DNA from: Aridibacter famidurans
GTDB lineage: Bacteria > Acidobacteriota > Blastocatellia > Pyrinomonadales > Pyrinomonadaceae
Assembly (NCBI GenBank): GCA_024103495.1
Contig: JAGFIQ010000073.1
Span: forward strand, 1 to 56,734
Length of the DNA: 56,734 bases
Reading direction: 5' to 3'
In this document: piece after piece, positions 49,118-56,734 of the stretch
How positions within the stretch are numbered: the stretch's first letter is position 1
Layout of the letters: each line of letters starts with the position of its first letter
The notes under the pieces: model-generated
Databases searched by the model: none
The model's input: only the letters and a program-made list of their open reading frames with translations
What the model was told of the DNA's origin: nothing
Program-made: the position numbers and the translations under genes

Positions 49118-49960
49118 CTAATTTCCGGAATAGGCCTTTTCCCGCCATCCACACGTGTAGGTCTTACCTCTGTACTCAAGGAGCGCTTCCTTGCCTTTCA
49201 GCCAGAAGACATTTTTGTCACCCGCGTCTGCGTACTTTTCACCCGAGCCGGCGGGCTGCAGATCAAGCCTGAGAACGGTGTCTCCAACCTCGACCTCTAC
49301 CTTCTTCTTCCCGGCCGATTCCCGGAATGTCGCAAAGATCCCGAGATTGTCCTCTTCACACAGGAAGTAATGGGCCTTGTCGAGCGCGAGCCCCTTTTCA
49401 GGAGATGAGGCTGAACCGCCCGTGATCGAGACGTCCAGCGTAAAGTCTGCTTTGCCGTCCCTTCTGGCTTCAGCACGGACGAGGTAAACCCGGATGAAGT
49501 AGTCGCCGTCCTTGTGCAGCGTTCCTTCCCAGTCCCTTACATCGAGAGGCTTTGGATCCATCGGCATGTCGGCCGCGAAGCCGTCCTTCGAATCCGCGAT
49601 GTTGAAATAGACGAAGGTGCTTGAAGACTTGAGATTGACCGACATCTTCTGTCCCTTCTTTGCGTTTATCACGTAGTCTTTCCGATCGTAGCCCTTGACA
49701 GACCCCTTCACGGACCCGGAAGAAGATCCCGCCTTGAACTTGATCCTCTCGATACCCTCATACTCCTGGTGGCTGGCCGGAGTCTCTTCCGCGTTCGATC
49801 CGTTTGCGGCTTCTACCGTGCTGCCGTTCGATCCCGAAGCGGGTGCGTCCGCTGAAGCGGTTTCCCCGTTGGTTCCTGATGTGTTCACCACAGCTCCGCC
49901 GCAGGCCAGGGAAACGACGGTGAGCGAGATCAATGCAATCAGCAAAATGGTGAGTTTCAT
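49118..49960 (-). CDS. Lipoprotein with PPC-like and MliC domains (lysozyme-inhibitor-like)
   Basis: A 280-residue lipoprotein from ATG 49960; the lipobox is VSLACGG. A low-complexity Ser/Gly/Ala/Asn linker (about 20-60) leads to a PPC-type beta-sandwich (about 75-185, DYVINAKKGQKMSVNLKS, DGDYFIRVYLVRAEAR). The C-terminal part (195-275) matches MliC/PliC, membrane-bound inhibitors of c-type lysozyme: YFLCEEDN, VLRLDLQPAGSGEKYADAGD, VFWLKGKEALLEYRGKTYTCG, with the paired cysteines. The fusion of PPC with MliC suggests an outer-membrane protein protecting peptidoglycan. It is 39 bp before the SYLF gene on the same strand. Confidence 0.85.
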   Translation of the reverse strand: MKLTILLIALISLTVVSLACGGAVVNTSGTNGETASADAPASGSNGSTVEAANGSNAEETPASHQEYEGIERIKFKAGSSSGSVKGSVKGYDRKDYVINAKKGQKMSVNLKSSSTFVYFNIADSKDGFAADMPMDPKPLDVRDWEGTLHKDGDYFIRVYLVRAEARRDGKADFTLDVSITGGSASSPEKGLALDKAHYFLCEEDNLGIFATFRESAGKKKVEVEVGDTVLRLDLQPAGSGEKYADAGDKNVFWLKGKEALLEYRGKTYTCGWREKAYSGN

Positions 49961-50025
49961 TGTTTTATAAATCCTGATTCGGGAAGTCCGGCACGAAGGC
50001 ATTGCCTCCGTGCCGTGACAGTCCC

Positions 50026-50853
50026 CTATCGGCTCTCCTCAAGCCAATCCATATCGACGAACCACTTCTTGTACTCCGTGTTCAGCCAGGGGCTGTTCCG
50101 GTAGTACCGGACCCACGTGTTGAGGTAGTTCAGGAACTCCGCGTCACCGGGCCGGACGGCAAGTGACTCCCCGTAAACGGCGAGCGGTTCCTTCAGCGCG
50201 ACCTTGAGCTTGCCGCCGCTGAGCTTCGCCTTGATCTCCGGGGTCGGGGTCGAAGCTATCGCGGCAGTGATGTTTCCTTCCATCAGAGCATTGAAGAGTT
50301 CAAGCTCCGTGGCGAAGGACTGTACCTTTGCCTTCGGAAAATGCTGCGCTGCAACGTCGCCGTAGACGGTACCCGCGACGAAGCCAAGTGTCGCGCCGTC
50401 CCGGTTGTAATCGTCGATGTCGTCGCCGCTTTCCTTTTCACGGTTGGTGACGAGTTCCACCTTCGAATAATTGAGGGGTTCGGTGAAATTCACTACTAGA
50501 GCCCTTTCGGGGGTGGCGTACATTCCGGTTATCACCACGTCGAAGCGCCCCGAAACCAGGTCGCCCATGATCCCGTCGAACCCGACCGGAACGAGTTTCA
50601 GACCTACACCCAGGTCTTCCGCGAGCTTTCTTGCAACCTCGATCTCGTAGCCGACCAGTTCGCCGTCCTTGTCACGCATCACCCACGGTTCGAATACCGA
50701 AACGCCGACGACAAGTTCACCTTTCTTGCGGATCTCTCCGAGCGAATCAGCGGGTGCGTTCGCTGCGCTTTGGGCCTGTGCAGACGGAGCAATTGTCAAA
50801 ACAGCCAGGATCGCAAGGACCACTGAAAAAAATGCAATGTTGTTCTTCTTCAT
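50026..50853 (-). CDS. Family 3 solute-binding protein, orphan
   Basis: A 275-residue periplasmic binding protein from ATG 50853 (AGGGA upstream; signal peptide MKKNNIAFFSVVLAILAVLT ending AQAQ). Domain features are those of polar-amino-acid binding proteins: GELVVGVSVFEPWVMRDKDGELVGYEIEVARKLAEDL, GRFDVVITGMYATPERALVVNFTEP, LGFVAGTVYGDVAAQ and the closing NTWVRYYRNSPWLNTEYKKWF. No ABC permease or ATPase accompanies it, so it may work with a distant transporter or as a sensor. It starts 13 bp after the DUF3011 gene, so it is probably in the same operon. Confidence 0.9.
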   Translation of the reverse strand: MKKNNIAFFSVVLAILAVLTIAPSAQAQSAANAPADSLGEIRKKGELVVGVSVFEPWVMRDKDGELVGYEIEVARKLAEDLGVGLKLVPVGFDGIMGDLVSGRFDVVITGMYATPERALVVNFTEPLNYSKVELVTNREKESGDDIDDYNRDGATLGFVAGTVYGDVAAQHFPKAKVQSFATELELFNALMEGNITAAIASTPTPEIKAKLSGGKLKVALKEPLAVYGESLAVRPGDAEFLNYLNTWVRYYRNSPWLNTEYKKWFVDMDWLEESR

Positions 50854-50866
50854 CTCAAGTCCCTCC

Positions 50867-51892
50867 CTAGCGGATCCGCGTATACCGAGTCTGATCGCTC
50901 GAATTTCTGACATTAACCGCGAGCATTTGGCCGCCTTGCTGCCGAACGTCGTACGAGGCGAATCCCGGAATGACCATCGTGCCGTTCCTGAAATAGCCGC
51001 TGCTCGTCGTCCTTTGGCCCCGGTTCGGGATCGTGACGACCGTGACCTGGCCGCTCGAAGTGAACGTAAGGTTCAGCCTCTGCGAACCCTGGTTCGTCTG
51101 CCAGGTGCCGATCAGCCAGTTCGGCACCATCGAGTTGCCGTAGCTTGGCCTGTTCCACGAATTGTTGTTGCGGCTTGAGTAGCCGGCTTCGTAGCCATTC
51201 CTGAAGCTCGCACGCGTATTGCGGTTGAATTCGCTGCGGTAGCGGGTGAAATCGGAACTTTGGTGGGCGGAAGCATCTCGTGATCCCGCGGTATAGCCTC
51301 GCTGGTAGGCCGCGCGCTCGTCGTTCGAGGTGCCGGAGCCGTAGGACGGATAGTTAGAAGAATTCGAACCCGACTGAAAACCGTTCCGGTAGCCGTTCCT
51401 GTATTCATTGCGAACATTGCTGCCGACCCTGTCATCATGGCGGCCCGGATCGTTCGAAAGCCCGCCGAGCGCGTCATTCCTGCCCTGGCTGTAGCCAAAG
51501 TTGTAGGCCTCGTTCTCGGTGTTGATGTCGTTCTTGTTTCCGCCGCGGGAAGCCAGCACTCCGGCAAGGATCGCCCCGCCGATGATCGCGCCTGCCGCGA
51601 CAGCAGCTCCGGAATTGCTTCCGCTCTTGCCGTACGAGAATTCGGCACGACATCCGCGGTCTACCCAGATTCCACGTCTGTCATAACCCCAGCTGTAGTT
51701 GTATGTGCACTCAGAAAATGAAAGTTTTCTTTCTAGTTTCACTACGTTGTCGGTGTCGACGCGGCAGTATTGGTAGCCGCCGCCCGCCGATTCGCAGTTG
51801 ATCTTTCCCGTCTGTGCGGCTGCCGCCCGCGCACCGACCGTTGTGAACAACAGGCCGACGATAGCGAACGCGCAAAGACTCTTCATGTTCAT
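50867..51892 (-). CDS. Secreted DUF3011 protein with GY-rich repeats
   Basis: A 341-residue exported protein (signal peptide ending ARAAAAQ; GGAGG 8 bases before the ATG). The DUF3011 domain occupies about 30-88, with paired cysteines (INCESAGGGYQYCRVDT; SECTYNYSWGYDRRGIWVDRGCRAEF). A glycine-rich hydrophobic stretch (95-115, GAAVAAGAIIGGAILAGVL) may lie in a membrane. Then follow four loose repeats of the form YxxGYxxGxxDA (NFGYSQGRNDA, EYRNGYRNGFQSG, YQRGYTAGSRDA, FRNGYEAGYSS). The C-terminus (265-341) is a beta domain (IGTWQTNQGSQRLNLTFTSSG). Function unknown. Confidence 0.85.
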   Translation of the reverse strand: MNMKSLCAFAIVGLLFTTVGARAAAAQTGKINCESAGGGYQYCRVDTDNVVKLERKLSFSECTYNYSWGYDRRGIWVDRGCRAEFSYGKSGSNSGAAVAAGAIIGGAILAGVLASRGGNKNDINTENEAYNFGYSQGRNDALGGLSNDPGRHDDRVGSNVRNEYRNGYRNGFQSGSNSSNYPSYGSGTSNDERAAYQRGYTAGSRDASAHQSSDFTRYRSEFNRNTRASFRNGYEAGYSSRNNNSWNRPSYGNSMVPNWLIGTWQTNQGSQRLNLTFTSSGQVTVVTIPNRGQRTTSSGYFRNGTMVIPGFASYDVRQQGGQMLAVNVRNSSDQTRYTRIR

Positions 51893-52219
51893 TAATCCAT
51901 CCTCCGATCAATTCAGATTCATTGGCCGCAGCGGCAAAGATCCGCGAAGGCAGCCAAACTTGAAACTCCCCGGGAGATCTGCCGTGACGGCAGAATCCTC
52001 GACGGAGATCCTAAAAACAGGTCTTGCTATCCGGGGGTCGAATACTTCCTTCAGGTTCACTTCGCGAAAGCGATCGAGACCTGTCCGAAAGGGCTCGCGG
52101 CGAACACAGTCCGTCGCCGGTACCAAAGCAGGGCAACTTGGTCGTGACTACGGGAAGTGTATTGGACAGGGAATGGGCGGGGAATGAGCGATTCTACTGA
52201 AAATCGTACGTGGAACTAC
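51893..52219. other. Intergenic stretch between regulator and DUF3011 gene
   Basis: 327 bp without a gene that I can support. It contains the ribosome binding site of the DUF3011 gene and a small palindrome (CTGCCGTGACGGCAG, about 51978-51992). It lacks the short-period repeats seen elsewhere. A regulator-dependent promoter for the downstream run could lie here; no operator is recognisable. Confidence 0.5.
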
Positions 52220-52888
52220 TTAGTCCTCAAGTTTTGAGAGGATTCCGTCACGGTTGTCGACCGCGAACTTGAACAATGCGTGGGGGCCGGAGAGTCCTAG
52301 TTTGTTGCAGATATTGTAGCGGTGCTTCTCTACTGTGCGGACACTAACGAACAGCGCATCCGCGATCTCTTTGCTTGTCCTTGACCGGGTGATCATTTCA
52401 AGCACCCTCTTCTCGGCTTCGGTCAATGTGCCGACAACCGAGAGCGTCTCGGCGTTCGGTTCGTGTTCGAATCCGGACAGAATGAGTTCGTTCAGCGCGG
52501 GACTCAGGTAGGTCCCGCCTTTGCGAACCGTGTTCACACACTCGACGATCTCGCCAAGTGCCGAGTCTTTGAGCACGTACCCGCGGACGCCAAGCGTTGC
52601 CATCGAACGAAGGACCGAACGGTCTTTGTGCATTGTGAGAAAAACGAGCCCCGCGGCCGGGTTCGATTCTTTGATGGCTCTGGCCGCCTCTATCCCGTCC
52701 ATCACAGGCATATCGATATCGAGGATCACAACATCCGCCGCCGCCCTTGCGGCCAAATCTGCAGCTTCGCGGCCGTTTGCGGCTTCGCCGGCGATCTCCC
52801 ATCCGGGATGGCCGGCGAGGATCTGAGCCAGACCCTGTCTGAATATCGGATGGTCGTCGGCGATGAGGATCTTCAGCCTGTTAGCCAC
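52220..52888 (-). CDS. LuxR/NarL-type response regulator
   Basis: A 222-residue regulator. The receiver domain carries D11/D12 (LIADDHP), phospho-acceptor D57 (VVILDIDMPVMDG), T (FLTMHK) and K (YVLKDS). The C-terminal LuxR helix-turn-helix runs over about 155-200 (LTEAEKRVLEMITRSRTSKE, IADALFVSVRTVEKHRYNIC). GTG 52888 is the preferred start because GGAGG lies 7 bases upstream and the receiver begins at once; longer frames extend into the kinase gene. It overlaps the histidine kinase stop by 8 bp, so the pair is co-translated and surely cognate. Confidence 0.93.
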   Translation of the reverse strand: MANRLKILIADDHPIFRQGLAQILAGHPGWEIAGEAANGREAADLAARAAADVVILDIDMPVMDGIEAARAIKESNPAAGLVFLTMHKDRSVLRSMATLGVRGYVLKDSALGEIVECVNTVRKGGTYLSPALNELILSGFEHEPNAETLSVVGTLTEAEKRVLEMITRSRTSKEIADALFVSVRTVEKHRYNICNKLGLSGPHALFKFAVDNRDGILSKLED

Positions 52889-55880
52889 GGCCTGCCTCCA
52901 GTTCAATGTGGATCGATGTGCCGGCACCCTCAGAGGAATAGATCTGAACATTTCCTCCCATGAGATTGACCCGCTGTTCGATCCCGCGCAGCCCAAAGCC
53001 GCCATTCGAACCGTGTTCAGTCCCTTCAACCGCTCGGATCCCTGTACCGAAATCTTCGATCAGGACGGTCACGAAGTTCGCGAAGCGCCTCAGCTGAACT
53101 ACGGCGCGGGGACTTTCGGAGTGCTTGACAATGTTGTTCAGACACTCCTGCACGACCCTGTAGATACTGATCTCCTCTTCGTCGGAGAAAACGCCGTCTA
53201 CATTGTCGATCGTTCTTTGTATCTTGATCCCCGTCGCTTGTTCGACGTGTTCGATCATGTTTTCCAGCGCCTCCGTAAGTCCGAAGCGTTTCAGGTTCTG
53301 AGGCCCGAGATTCCTTACGATGGCCCTCGTTTCTTCGATCGAATCGGACGCGGCGTCCTCTATGTTCGAAAGTTGACTCGCGAGTTTCGGGTCGGAGCTG
53401 CTTTCTGCCTTTGCGAGAGAGGCCCAGTTCTTGATCAACAGCAGTGTCTGACCCAGGCCGTCGTGCAGTTCCGTCGCGATCCTTCTTCTCTCGCTTTCGT
53501 GCGCGGCCAGGAGCCGCCTGGAGAAGTCTTTCTGTTCCGCGACATATCTTGAATGCGCTCTGATCCTCTGGAGAAATATCAGAAACACGACTATCGCGAT
53601 GACCGCCAAAGAAACCACATAAAACGCCGTCGTCTCCCAGAACCGCGGAATGACCCGAACTTTCAAGGTTGCGGTGTTGCTGCTCCAGACCCCGTTCGAG
53701 CCCAAAGCCCTGACAGAGAATGTGTACTCTCCGGGCGGAAGATACGGATAGAATGCCTTACGCATATTCCCCGCACCGACCCACTCATCCTCAAGCCCCT
53801 CGAGCCTGTAATAGAATCTGATGTTGTCCGGGTTTGACAGGCTCAATCCAGTGAAATCGACCTCGAGGTTCCTGTTCCCGTCCTTCACTTCGATCACAGA
53901 CAGGTTTGCCGGAACAAGCAGCGGTTTTGGCTGAGGTTCGGTTGATCGCGAATATGCATGCTCGATCATGACCTTGGGAGCGTCGCCGGAGATAGCCGCG
54001 GGGCTGATCAGCGCGACATCTTTTATGGTCGGAAAGAGAAACCTTCCGTCACTGAGCCGTATCCCTGCGGGCTGATGGCCCCCGTTTCCCTCGCTTGAAG
54101 GCATACCGTCGGCGACGCCCAAAGTCACGCCATACACCGAATCGGCTTCGCCGTTCGCTACCGCGGTCAGATCTTCGAGTTCCGCCGCGAATACTCCATC
54201 ATTGGTAAGCAGCCAGAGTCTCCCTCGATCGTCAGGGAGTATTCGGGACACGAAGTCGTTCGGAAGGCCGGAAGCGCGGGTTATCCCGGAGATCTTGCCA
54301 TCTTTGAGTCGGGCGAGCCCGCCGCCGTAAGTGGCGAACCACAGCGACCCGTCCCCGGATTCAAATATGTCTCGCACCGCGCCGCTGGGAAGACCGTCTG
54401 CGGCGGTTATCGATCTGAATTCATTTCCGTCGTATCTTGAAGCACCGTTCTTGGTTCCCACCCAGAGAGTTCCGTCCCGCGATCGGGAGATGTAGTGAAC
54501 GCTGTCGTCAGCGAGCCCGTACTTGGTCGTATACGTCGTCGCTTTTTCGTCGTCGTACCGGATAAGGCCTTTCTCAGTGCCTACCCAAAGCGTCCCGGAC
54601 GGCTCAAAGAACAAAGCCTGAATATTGCTCTCTCCAAAACCTTCCACCTTTTCGGGGACCCGGCTCATGAACCGGAAGAGCCCGGTCTCGCCTCCTGCCC
54701 AGAGCCTTCCTTCCTGATCGAACGCGAGCGTCTTGAGCAAAGGCAGCTTATCGCCGTCTGAGTCGACAAGTATCTTTTCAGTATTTCCGTTGTGTATTTT
54801 CAGCAGCTCGGAGCCCGCCACGAATAAACGGCCGGCAGCGTCTTCCGCTACTGCGTATGCGCCGGGAAGTCCCGTTCCGAACGACTCCTCAAGACCGAAC
54901 ACGCGTCGCCTTGAAAGCCTGATCAAACCGTCGCCCTGCGTCCCGATCCACAGATTGCCTTCGTTGTCTTCAAGTAGGTCCCGCGAGCCTTTCTCGAGGA
55001 ATCCCTCGAGGCTGTGCCGGACAGCGCCGGAGGCGGTCATCTCGTACAGTTCGTCGCCGCGCTGATACCAAAACGTCGAAGGGCCTGCGTGTATAGAGCC
55101 ACCGGCATTGTGTTCTGAAATGTCTATATCCAATGTGTCTAGGACCTCGGAATCCGTCCTGATCGAGACCGAAGAATAGGCACCCGTGAGGATCTTTCCG
55201 TCGGGAGCGAACCTGATCCTAAGCACATCTTCCGGGAGGGAGATACCGAATTCCTCCGAAGGCACCAATCGGCCGTCGTCGTAGGCGAAATACTTGCCGT
55301 CAAGCCTTACCCAGACGACCCCGTCCGGCGCCCGGGTAATGCCGGTAGCGCTGTCGTTCGAAAGGACTTTCGCAAGATCGGGACGTTCCGGGTCATTACC
55401 GTCGAGCCTGAAAAGCTCCAACCCGGTCGTGGACGCGATCAGGAGGTTGCCCCCGGAGTCTTCATCGATGCCCCATACTACTCCCCGCTTGAGCTCAAGC
55501 GGGGAACCGAGTTTCTTAATTCCCTCACGAGAGATGACGAACACGTCCCCGCTTTCCGTGCCGATCCAGAGCCTGTTCTTCGAGTCCTCGAACAGACACA
55601 GGACCCTTGGACTTGTGAAGCCCGGCGTATTCGCGGGATCGAATACGGTAAATGTCACGCCGTCGAACCTGACGAGCCCCCCGAAGGTGCCGAGCCAAAT
55701 GTAGCCGTCGCGGGTTTGGGTCATCGCGGTGACCGTATTCTGCGGAAGGCCGTGCTCGGTGGTCCACTTTGTGATAAGGAATTTGGAACCCGCGTGGCGG
55801 ATCGGATCGACTTGGGGAAATGCGAATGCTGCCATCAGGAAGATGGCTGCAGAGACGAGGCAAAAGAACTTTCTTCGCAT
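52881..55880 (-). CDS. Beta-propeller sensor histidine kinase (reg_prop / Y_Y_Y / HisKA_3)
   Basis: A 999-residue sensor. A signal/anchor segment (8-22) is followed by a large periplasmic part with two-component propeller repeats (IWLGTFGGLVRFDG, LWIGTQGDGLIRL, LWVGTEKGLIRYDD, LWFATYGGGLARL). A Y_Y_Y domain (about 650-735, FYYRLEGLEDEWVGAGNMRKAFYPYLPPGEYTFSVRAL) and one membrane helix (about 748-770) come next. The cytosolic kinase has phospho-His H806 in RRIATELHDGLGQT and HATPase boxes EECLNNIVKHS and GGFGLRGIEQRV. The architecture resembles hybrid glycan sensors but without a fused receiver; the receiver is the next gene. Confidence 0.95.
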   Translation of the reverse strand: MRRKFFCLVSAAIFLMAAFAFPQVDPIRHAGSKFLITKWTTEHGLPQNTVTAMTQTRDGYIWLGTFGGLVRFDGVTFTVFDPANTPGFTSPRVLCLFEDSKNRLWIGTESGDVFVISREGIKKLGSPLELKRGVVWGIDEDSGGNLLIASTTGLELFRLDGNDPERPDLAKVLSNDSATGITRAPDGVVWVRLDGKYFAYDDGRLVPSEEFGISLPEDVLRIRFAPDGKILTGAYSSVSIRTDSEVLDTLDIDISEHNAGGSIHAGPSTFWYQRGDELYEMTASGAVRHSLEGFLEKGSRDLLEDNEGNLWIGTQGDGLIRLSRRRVFGLEESFGTGLPGAYAVAEDAAGRLFVAGSELLKIHNGNTEKILVDSDGDKLPLLKTLAFDQEGRLWAGGETGLFRFMSRVPEKVEGFGESNIQALFFEPSGTLWVGTEKGLIRYDDEKATTYTTKYGLADDSVHYISRSRDGTLWVGTKNGASRYDGNEFRSITAADGLPSGAVRDIFESGDGSLWFATYGGGLARLKDGKISGITRASGLPNDFVSRILPDDRGRLWLLTNDGVFAAELEDLTAVANGEADSVYGVTLGVADGMPSSEGNGGHQPAGIRLSDGRFLFPTIKDVALISPAAISGDAPKVMIEHAYSRSTEPQPKPLLVPANLSVIEVKDGNRNLEVDFTGLSLSNPDNIRFYYRLEGLEDEWVGAGNMRKAFYPYLPPGEYTFSVRALGSNGVWSSNTATLKVRVIPRFWETTAFYVVSLAVIAIVVFLIFLQRIRAHSRYVAEQKDFSRRLLAAHESERRRIATELHDGLGQTLLLIKNWASLAKAESSSDPKLASQLSNIEDAASDSIEETRAIVRNLGPQNLKRFGLTEALENMIEHVEQATGIKIQRTIDNVDGVFSDEEEISIYRVVQECLNNIVKHSESPRAVVQLRRFANFVTVLIEDFGTGIRAVEGTEHGSNGGFGLRGIEQRVNLMGGNVQIYSSEGAGTSIHIELEAGRG

Positions 55881-56022
55881 TGAACGGAATTCTACTAACG
55901 AGATCTCTCAACGGCAACAGGGTCAGAAACAACCCGATCCCTGTTGGTTCCGGGGGCGCGGCCGACATCAAAAAATGAAACGCCGGCGGATAAGTTCGCA
56001 CGGCGTTTACATCGATCAAATC

Positions 56023-56098
56023 TGGAGCGGGAAACGGGACTCGAACCCGCGGCTTCAACCTTGGGAAGGTTGCGCTCTACCAACTGAGCTATTCCCGC
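56023..56098 (-). tRNA. tRNA-Gly (anticodon CCC), CCA encoded
   Basis: The minus strand folds into a complete cloverleaf: acceptor GCGGGAA/TTCCCGC, T8 A9, D arm GCTC-AGTTGGTA-GAGC, anticodon stem CAACC/GGTTG around TTCCCAA (anticodon CCC), T arm GCGGG-TTCGAGT-CCCGT, discriminator T and CCA. It reads GGG glycine codons. Confidence 0.96.
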
Positions 56099-56172
56099 TT
56101 GATCACAATTCTATACCTGTTCGGCCCCTTGTCAATGACTTTGCGTCAGCCCGGCTGCGGGGCCCGCGCACT

Positions 56173-56734
56173 CTACGGGTATACGTACGGCGCTTCCAGT
56201 CCCAGCGGAATTCCGAAGGCCCAAAAGACCAGAAGAAATGCCACCCACGTGACAAGGAACGCCACGGAGTAGGGAAGCATCAGCGAAACGATCGTCCCAA
56301 TTCCGGTGCCCTTCACGTACTTGGTCGCGAAAACGACGACGAGCGGGAAGTAAGGCATAAGCGGCGTGATGATGTTGGTCGAAGAATCGCCGATCCTGTA
56401 GCCCGCCTGGGTCACTTCGGGAGAAATGCCAAGCTGCATAAGCATCGGTACGAAGATCGGAGCGAGAAGCGCCCATTTGGCCGAAGCGGATCCGACAACC
56501 AGATTGACAAGGCAGGACAATATGATAATGCCGACGACCGTGACCTGCCCGGGAAGCTCGAGGTCCCTTAGGAAGTTCGCGCCCTTTATCGCGAGCAGCG
56601 CGCCTATGTTCGACTGCGCGAAGGCCGCGATGAACAGCGCGGCGAAGAATGCGAGGACGATGTAGTAGCCCATCGTGCTCATCGATTTCGACATTCCCTC
56701 GATGATGTCCCTGTGGCTTTCGACGGTCTTCGCG
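56173..56734 (-). CDS. AbgT-family transporter, C-terminal part (cut by window edge)
   Basis: The open frame continues past the right edge; 187 residues of the C-terminal half are visible, with five or six membrane helices. Family segments are GMSKSMSTMGYYIVLAFFAALF, LVNLVVGSASAKWALLAPIFVPM, and RIGDSSTNIITPLMPYFPLV, all typical of the AbgT p-aminobenzoyl-glutamate/drug transporter family. E. coli AbgT imports p-aminobenzoyl-glutamate, while other members export sulfonamides; which applies here is open. It lies next to tRNA-Gly. Confidence 0.92.
   Translation of the reverse strand, partial: AKTVESHRDIIEGMSKSMSTMGYYIVLAFFAALFIAAFAQSNIGALLAIKGANFLRDLELPGQVTVVGIIILSCLVNLVVGSASAKWALLAPIFVPMLMQLGISPEVTQAGYRIGDSSTNIITPLMPYFPLVVVFATKYVKGTGIGTIVSLMLPYSVAFLVTWVAFLLVFWAFGIPLGLEAPYVYP

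Noticed and set aside
51908..52126. 72-residue open frame on the minus strand
   Set aside because: No ribosome binding site, no domain, composition unlike neighbouring genes.

Overview
The window is a 56.7-kb piece of a bacterial chromosome with moderately high GC content. It is densely coded on both strands, with one RNase P RNA, one tRNA-Gly, and no phage, plasmid or CRISPR signature. The mix of genes suggests an Acidobacteriota genome, probably class Blastocatellia. The pointers are a Ser/Thr kinase with TPRs, a GWxTD protein, a beta-propeller (reg_prop/Y_Y_Y) histidine kinase, secreted M14, M16, M20 and M28 hydrolases, DUF4956 proteins, a UMF1 transporter, and spacers full of 7-9 bp tandem repeats. 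The taxonomic call is inference; no 16S gene is present.

Layout. 1-6.8 kb: prolyl-tRNA synthetase (cut by the left edge), proline dehydrogenase, a fungal-type cytosine deaminase, thiolase and 3-hydroxyacyl-CoA dehydrogenase. 7.2-12.9 kb: an active/inactive M16 peptidase pair, a UbiD-family decarboxylase and a metallophosphoesterase. 13.2-21.1 kb (minus strand): Ser/Thr kinase-TPR, an NPP-type phosphodiesterase, and a coupled set of sugar-phosphate nucleotidyltransferase, AmgK-like kinase and AsnS. 21.2-30.6 kb: HemD-like protein, alkaline-phosphatase-fold enzyme, UMF1 transporter, LOG protein, AIM24-type protein, an orphan PTS enzyme I, rnpB with a well-placed promoter, a ribbon-helix-helix protein, a TPR protein and prepilin peptidase. 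30.9-42.5 kb: secreted peptide and amide hydrolases (M28, M14, M20, amidohydrolase) and a GWxTD protein. 42.8-43.8 kb: a secreted tyrosine phosphatase and a 268-bp MITE-like element.

43.8-55.9 kb is the most unusual part: about 12 kb of genes all read on the minus strand. A propeller histidine kinase and a LuxR-type regulator head the run. They are followed by a DUF3011 protein, an orphan solute-binding protein, a PPC-MliC lipoprotein and a SYLF protein. Then comes a two-gene module present twice, on either side of a K+-channel-like protein: a secreted protein with kinase-fold catalytic signatures (DxKxxN plus DLG or DYG), followed by a DUF4956 membrane protein. This is the best candidate here for an undescribed system. 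A tRNA-Gly(CCC) and the C-terminal end of an AbgT-family transporter close the window.

The spacers are also notable. At least six families of short-period repeats occupy them. In six genes the TGA stop codon is the first triplet of, or lies inside, such a repeat array.
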